Below, piece after piece: positions 5,993-8,626 of a stretch of 8,626 bases of DNA. The notes below the pieces were generated by a model. It was not told the DNA's origin. It was given only the letters and a program-made list of their open reading frames with translations, and did no database searches. The stretch spans positions 1 through 8,626 of the forward strand of contig CAMLDJ010000241.1 of assembly GCA_946478755.1 (NCBI GenBank), given 5' to 3'. The stretch comes from an uncultured Pedobacter sp. Lineage in GTDB: Bacteria > Bacteroidota > Bacteroidia > Sphingobacteriales > Sphingobacteriaceae. Positions within the stretch are counted from its first letter, which is position 1. Each line of letters opens with the position of its first letter. A program made the position numbers and the translations under genes.

Positions 5993-6147
5993 CGGAAGCC
6001 AGAGTTGGCATTACTTAAAGTCAGACCTTTAGAAAACCGGGTATTTTTTGTTTTAACTCCTAAATGACAAATGATTTCAAAGTGCTCTTTTACAGAAGAC
6101 TATCTTTAATTTGCAATATGGATCCCGATAAAATTAGCCTATTAAGC

Positions 6148-6555
6148 CTATAAAATGGTCAAATTCAGATCTGATGGGTTCTTACCAGTAACAGGCCCCG
6201 ATTTCCTTTTGTCTATATAAGATTTTCCCCAGATATTCAATGAATTGAATACTGGATCTAGAGAAATCCCCAGATCTGTCAGCTGGTATTCAACCCTGGG
6301 TGGTACCTCAGGGTATACAGCCCTGGTTAGTAAGCCGTCTTTTTCCATCTCACGGAGCTGTGAACTAAGGGTTTTTTCAGAAATGTCAGTTAGCATCTTG
6401 CTAAGTGAGGAAAAACGCTGCGGAACGCCGTTTTTTAAAGCTTTATAAATTTTAAGCTTCCATTTCCCTCCGATTATCGATAGTGCCGCCTCAACAGCAC
6501 AATGAACATCAGGATTGTTTTCACAGTTTAAAGTTACCTGTCTGTTATAGCTCAT
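6148..6555 (-). CDS. HxlR-family winged-helix transcriptional regulator
   Basis: The 135-residue protein shows the HxlR plan: N-terminal Cys11 and Cys19, with Cys19 at the start of the CAVEAALSIIGGKWKLKI segment. The helix-turn-helix region follows with ISEKTLSSQLREMEKDGLLTR (58-78), then the wing with VPPRVEYQLT (84-93). The C-terminal tail after about 115 is Lys/Ser/Asn rich and looks disordered. The family acts as a dimer on inverted repeats, and Cys19 lies where thiol-based sensors of this family carry their redox residue. It precedes a classical SDR gene on the same strand, whose promoter carries a perfect palindrome, so it probably controls that gene. A consensus promoter lies upstream. 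It resembles the first HxlR protein in the window, but the two are clearly diverged paralogues. Confidence 0.93.
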   Translation of the reverse strand: MSYNRQVTLNCENNPDVHCAVEAALSIIGGKWKLKIYKALKNGVPQRFSSLSKMLTDISEKTLSSQLREMEKDGLLTRAVYPEVPPRVEYQLTDLGISLDPVFNSLNIWGKSYIDKRKSGPVTGKNPSDLNLTIL

Positions 6556-6559
6556 GTTA

Positions 6560-6566
6560 AACTTAC
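6560..6566 (-). promoter_or_regulatory. HxlR half-site in the leader of the second HxlR gene
   Basis: The minus strand reads GTAAGTT here, five to eleven bases before the ATG at 6555. It is the same seven bases as in the right arm of the 22-bp palindrome. No partner half-site is found at the 6-base spacing, so weak self-control is possible but unproven. Confidence 0.3.
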
Positions 6567-6584
6567 AATGGAGGGTCCTACCGG

Positions 6585-6616
6585 CAAAGGTAAACCTAAT
6601 TAATGATTAAGCCAAA
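6585..6616 (-). promoter_or_regulatory. Consensus Bacteroidota promoter of the second HxlR gene
   Basis: On the minus strand, TTTG (6616-6613), 20 bases, then TACCTTTG (6592-6585) match TTTG-N19-21-TAnnTTTG without mismatch. Transcription would start near 6579, leaving a leader of about 24 bases that holds the GTAAGTT half-site. This is the clearest promoter in the window and supports the taxonomic placement. Confidence 0.7.
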
Positions 6617-6765
6617 TCCCTATTGCTCAGATCAGAGGCTGAGGAATAGTTTCCTATATCTCATATTTGTAAAAAAAACATACCACGAAATCATCCCGGA
6701 CCGACGGAGGCAGTTATGCAAATCTTGAAATATTTTCCTTTCAGATTTTAAATAAGATGTTGCCT

Positions 6766-7491
6766 TTATTTTACTCCGCCAAAGGCTGCGAAGCAGGAAT
6801 TTTTATGCAGTACGTCAATAGCTTTAAATCCTACTTTATTTAATAAATTAAGCTGATAGGTTAAGGAACGTGGTGTATCTTCATATTCAACGTAATCAAA
6901 TACTTTCTGTGCGAATTCCGGACCACCTCCCAGTGTTTCAAGATAGGCTCTGTATTTATCTTGAAACAGCTGATCAATCAGTTTCGAATCGTGCGCGATC
7001 AAGTCAGAAATCCAAATACTTCCGCCGGGTTTAAGTAGATTGTATGCTTTGGTAAAAACGAGTTCCCAATCCTTATCAACGCGTAGGTGATGGAATGTAG
7101 CAGCGGCCAGCACAATATCAAAAGAATTATCAGGTAGATCAAGGTTACGCATATCATCTTGTATAAGGGTTATCTTGCCTTTTGTCCTTGAAGTTATTCT
7201 TTCTTTTGCTCTCTGTAGCATTGGCATACTTAAATCATTCAGCGTACAATTCAATTCAGGAATTTTGCTGAGCATTTTCAAGGTATAATTGCCGGCCCCA
7301 CAACCGATATCGAGCAATTCGGTCGCCTGAGGTGTAGTATATCTTGCTGCCTCAGTACATAATTCCATCGTAAGCGGTGCATCAATGGTGGTTTGTTGCC
7401 CAGATTCAAGATTTGAAAAGCGTTCAACATCATTATCAAACCGTACTTTAATTTCGTGGTTAGTCGCTTTTCCCGGATAATTTGTTTCCAT
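6766..7491 (-). CDS. Class I SAM-dependent methyltransferase
   Basis: The 241-residue soluble protein has the Rossmann-type methyltransferase core. Motif I LLDIGCGAGNYT (59-70) binds S-adenosylmethionine, Asp86 in LNDLS follows strand 2, QDDMRNLDLP (111-120) is the acidic loop, FDIVLAAATFHHL (124-136) is strand 4, and LLKPGGSIWISD (152-163) is the post-motif. The closing segment LLNKVGFKAIDVLHKN is the usual last strands. The acceptor is unknown; the length and HHL motif fit small-molecule methyltransferases, but RNA- or protein-directed members are not excluded. The ATG at 7491 is preceded on the minus strand by AAAAAAGG at good distance, a fair ribosome-binding site. It is divergent from a LysR-type regulator (95 bases between starts), which probably controls it. 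Confidence 0.92.
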   Translation of the reverse strand: METNYPGKATNHEIKVRFDNDVERFSNLESGQQTTIDAPLTMELCTEAARYTTPQATELLDIGCGAGNYTLKMLSKIPELNCTLNDLSMPMLQRAKERITSRTKGKITLIQDDMRNLDLPDNSFDIVLAAATFHHLRVDKDWELVFTKAYNLLKPGGSIWISDLIAHDSKLIDQLFQDKYRAYLETLGGGPEFAQKVFDYVEYEDTPRSLTYQLNLLNKVGFKAIDVLHKNSCFAAFGGVK

Positions 7492-7506
7492 AGTTTACCT
7501 TTTTTA

Positions 7507-7538
7507 TTTGTCAAAACTAACGGCTTTTATCATATTTG
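7507..7538 (+). promoter_or_regulatory. Candidate promoter of the LysR-type gene
   Basis: TTTG (7507-7510), 20 bases, then CATATTTG (7531-7538) differ from the Bacteroidota consensus at one base. Transcription would start near 7545, about 42 bases before the ATG. It overlaps the methyltransferase promoter on the other strand and the palindrome at 7532-7546, the usual geometry for self-repression by a LysR-type protein. Confidence 0.5.
7512..7519 (-). promoter_or_regulatory. -7 box of the methyltransferase promoter
   Basis: The minus strand reads TAGTTTTG, an exact TAnnTTTG match, about 20 bases before the ATG at 7491. The upstream box is poor (TTTC, 18 bases away), as expected for a promoter needing an activator such as the divergent LysR-type protein. 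Confidence 0.45.
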
Positions 7539-7546
7539 AAAAATAT
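7532..7546. promoter_or_regulatory. Candidate LysR box (T-N11-A dyad)
   Basis: ATATTT-GAA-AAATAT is a perfect inverted repeat that contains the T-N11-A pattern (7533 to 7545) typical of LysR-type binding sites. It lies midway between the divergent methyltransferase and LysR genes, overlapping the LysR promoter and upstream of the methyltransferase -7 box. Confidence 0.5.
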
Positions 7547-7553
7547 CAATTTT

Positions 7554-7563
7554 ATCAATTGAT
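7554..7563. promoter_or_regulatory. Palindrome ATCAATTGAT, possible second LysR site
   Basis: A perfect 10-base palindrome. It follows a direct repeat of TATCAATT (7544-7551, 7553-7560) next to the LysR box. LysR-type proteins often occupy two adjacent sites; this one would be on the regulator's side. AT-rich context makes chance possible. Confidence 0.3.
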
Positions 7564-7586
7564 GATACTTATTAGGTATTATAGAT

Positions 7587-8471
7587 ATGGATCTCAGACA
7601 TCTTTTATATTTTAAAACGGTAGCAGAAGAATTACATTTCACAAGAGCTGCAGCAAGACTTTTTATTTCACAGCCCCCCTTAAGTCGCCAGATTAAAGAG
7701 CTGGAACAGGAGTTAGAAGTGCAATTATTTACACGTAACAATAAACGGGTCACATTAACAGACGCTGGAAAGTATTTTAAAAACGAGGTTGATGCAATTT
7801 TTGCCAAACTGGAAGAAAATAAAAATATAGTCCGTCAAATTCATTTAAGTGCCAGTGGAGAATTAAAGATCGGCTACATCAGTTCGGTTTATCAATCGTA
7901 CCTCGCCGAGATTTTAAAAGCGATGCGCCAAAAATTTCCTTATATAAAAACGGGGCTATTTGAAATGCCAACTATAAGCCAAATAGACGCATTGGAGCAG
8001 GGAAAATTAGATGTAGGCATTTTAAGAGCGCCGGTTCTTTCTGAAAAATTAATCGTCCAAACCTTATTTTTCGACCCTTTTATCGTTGTAATTCCTCTTT
8101 CGGAACCAAAATTTAAGACCAATAAGGAGCTTGCCGATTTTTTAAGAAACAGTCCTTTTATATTTTTCAATAAAGAATTTGCACCTCACTATCACATCAA
8201 ACTTATCGAAATATGCAAACGCCTGCAGTTCACACCTGATATTACACATGAAGCTAATAATGTACATTCTATATTGCAATTGGTGGAAGCAGGTCTTGGC
8301 GTCTCAATTTTGCCGTTATCGCTTAAAAGACAATATGATCATTTAAAAGTTTCCTTTATTGAATTAAAAGATATCCCTGTAAATACAGAGGTAGTGGTAG
8401 CATTTAAACAGACCAATAGAAATCCCGCACTAAAATGGTTTATTGATAATTACAATAATACAGGCGATTAA
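7587..8471 (+). CDS. LysR-type transcriptional regulator
   Basis: The 294-residue protein has the standard family length. The N-terminal winged helix-turn-helix covers about 1-60, with MDLRHLLYF, AEELHFTRAAARLFISQPPLSRQ and the LEQELEVQLFTR linker start. A dimerization helix follows (about 62-90), then a periplasmic-binding-protein-like effector domain from about 90 to the end, including IGYISSVY and the GLGVSILPL signature near 249-257. The pattern is closest to the BenM/CatM/AlsR-like branch, by eye only. These proteins act as tetramers that respond to a small-molecule inducer. The divergent methyltransferase gene is the likely target, with dyads between them. The start at 7587 fits the family's conserved first residues. 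The inducer is unknown. Confidence 0.94.
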   Translation: MDLRHLLYFKTVAEELHFTRAAARLFISQPPLSRQIKELEQELEVQLFTRNNKRVTLTDAGKYFKNEVDAIFAKLEENKNIVRQIHLSASGELKIGYISSVYQSYLAEILKAMRQKFPYIKTGLFEMPTISQIDALEQGKLDVGILRAPVLSEKLIVQTLFFDPFIVVIPLSEPKFKTNKELADFLRNSPFIFFNKEFAPHYHIKLIEICKRLQFTPDITHEANNVHSILQLVEAGLGVSILPLSLKRQYDHLKVSFIELKDIPVNTEVVVAFKQTNRNPALKWFIDNYNNTGD

Positions 8472-8537
8472 GTTATTTACAAAGACCTACCGATTGATGT
8501 CTAGTAAATCAAAGCCGCCAAAAAACGATTTAAAAAC

Positions 8538-8568
8538 AAAAAAGCTCCAGATTTCTCTGAAGCTTTTT
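8538..8568 (-). terminator. Intrinsic terminator of tRNA-Phe (repeat copy B)
   Basis: On the minus strand AAAAAGCTTCAGA pairs with TCTGGAGCTTTTT around a GAAA loop, 13 pairs including one U-G wobble, then a T run. On the plus strand that pair becomes an A-C mismatch, so it favours minus-strand transcripts, i.e. the tRNA. It may still help end the LysR transcript. The 39 bases 8538-8576 recur at 1565-1603. Confidence 0.85.
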
Positions 8569-8572
8569 GCAG

Positions 8573-8626
8573 TGGTATGGGCCGGGATCGAACCGGCGAC
8601 ACATGGATTTTCAGTCTTTGTGTCTA
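8573..8626 (-). tRNA. tRNA-Phe (GAA), 3' part only
   Basis: Reading the minus strand, a T-arm GCCGG-TTCGATC-CCGGC (8597-8581), variable loop GTGTC, anticodon loop CTGAAAA with anticodon GAA (8612-8610), acceptor strand CCATACC (8580-8574) and discriminator A at 8573 are visible. CCA is not encoded. The 5' acceptor and D-arm lie beyond the window. The 5' half of the anticodon stem reads AAAGA against TCCAT, giving two mismatches where ATGGA is expected. These errors are confined to the last bases of the contig, so sequence error or a fold-back artefact is likelier than a degenerate tRNA. Confidence 0.88.

Noticed and set aside
5922..6011. N-terminal extension of the second SDR to an ATG at 6011
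   Set aside because: The extra 30 residues do not fit an SDR, and the extension would translate across the proposed promoter and 22-bp palindrome; the start at 5921 places the cofactor motif at the normal position.
6626..6655. Small dyads CTCAG/CTGAG and AGGAA/TTCCT between the methyltransferase and second HxlR gene
   Set aside because: Five-base arms with these spacings are expected by chance; they do not form a convincing terminator or operator.
1565..8576. Calling the interval a mobile element outright
   Set aside because: No integrase, transposase, relaxase or other transfer gene is present, and the flanking repeat may only be a common tRNA terminator.

Overview
This window looks like a contig end from a member of the Bacteroidota, most likely a Sphingobacteriales-type organism (Pedobacter/Mucilaginibacter-like). 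That placement is an inference from three things: promoters of the TTTG-N20-TAnnTTTG kind, A-rich leaders with little Shine-Dalgarno sequence, and a phytochrome-type histidine kinase paired with an Rcp1-like receiver. The first 47 bases are not biological. They match the Illumina P7/Read-2 adapter with an 8-base index, so native sequence begins at about position 48. The other end runs into a cut-off tRNA-Phe gene on the minus strand whose last ~10 bases look wrong.

Layout. 48-127: tail of an unidentified plus-strand gene. 144-1369: an SDR-fold oxidoreductase (minus) divergent from an HxlR-family regulator (plus), with several dyads between them. 1370-1838: a gene-free stretch holding a copy of the tRNA-Phe terminator region. 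1839-5002: a tight three-gene signalling operon closed by a strong terminator at 5031-5067. It encodes a histidine kinase with a 21-residue repeat coiled coil, a single-domain Rcp1-like response regulator, and a REC-PAS-histidine kinase. 5181-6555: a second HxlR/SDR pair, both on the minus strand, with a perfect 22-bp palindrome in front of the SDR. 6766-8471: a class I methyltransferase (minus) divergent from a LysR-type regulator (plus). 8538-8626: tRNA-Phe and its terminator.

How the genes may work together. The two HxlR/SDR pairs look like separate small-molecule (possibly electrophile) response modules in which the regulator controls the neighbouring reductase. They appear to share an operator plan of ACTWAC-N6-GTAAGT. 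The kinase operon has three phosphotransfer proteins but no DNA-binding output, so it probably works through protein-protein phosphorelay or feeds regulators elsewhere. The LysR/methyltransferase pair has the usual divergent arrangement with overlapping promoters.

The most notable points are: the missing catalytic Tyr in the first SDR, the expanded 21-residue repeat with a recent 126-bp duplication in the first kinase, the shared HxlR operator geometry, and a 39-bp direct repeat (37/39 identical) that places a copy of the tRNA-Phe 3'-end/terminator about 7 kb away. I see no integrase, transposase, CRISPR array or clear novel defence system.
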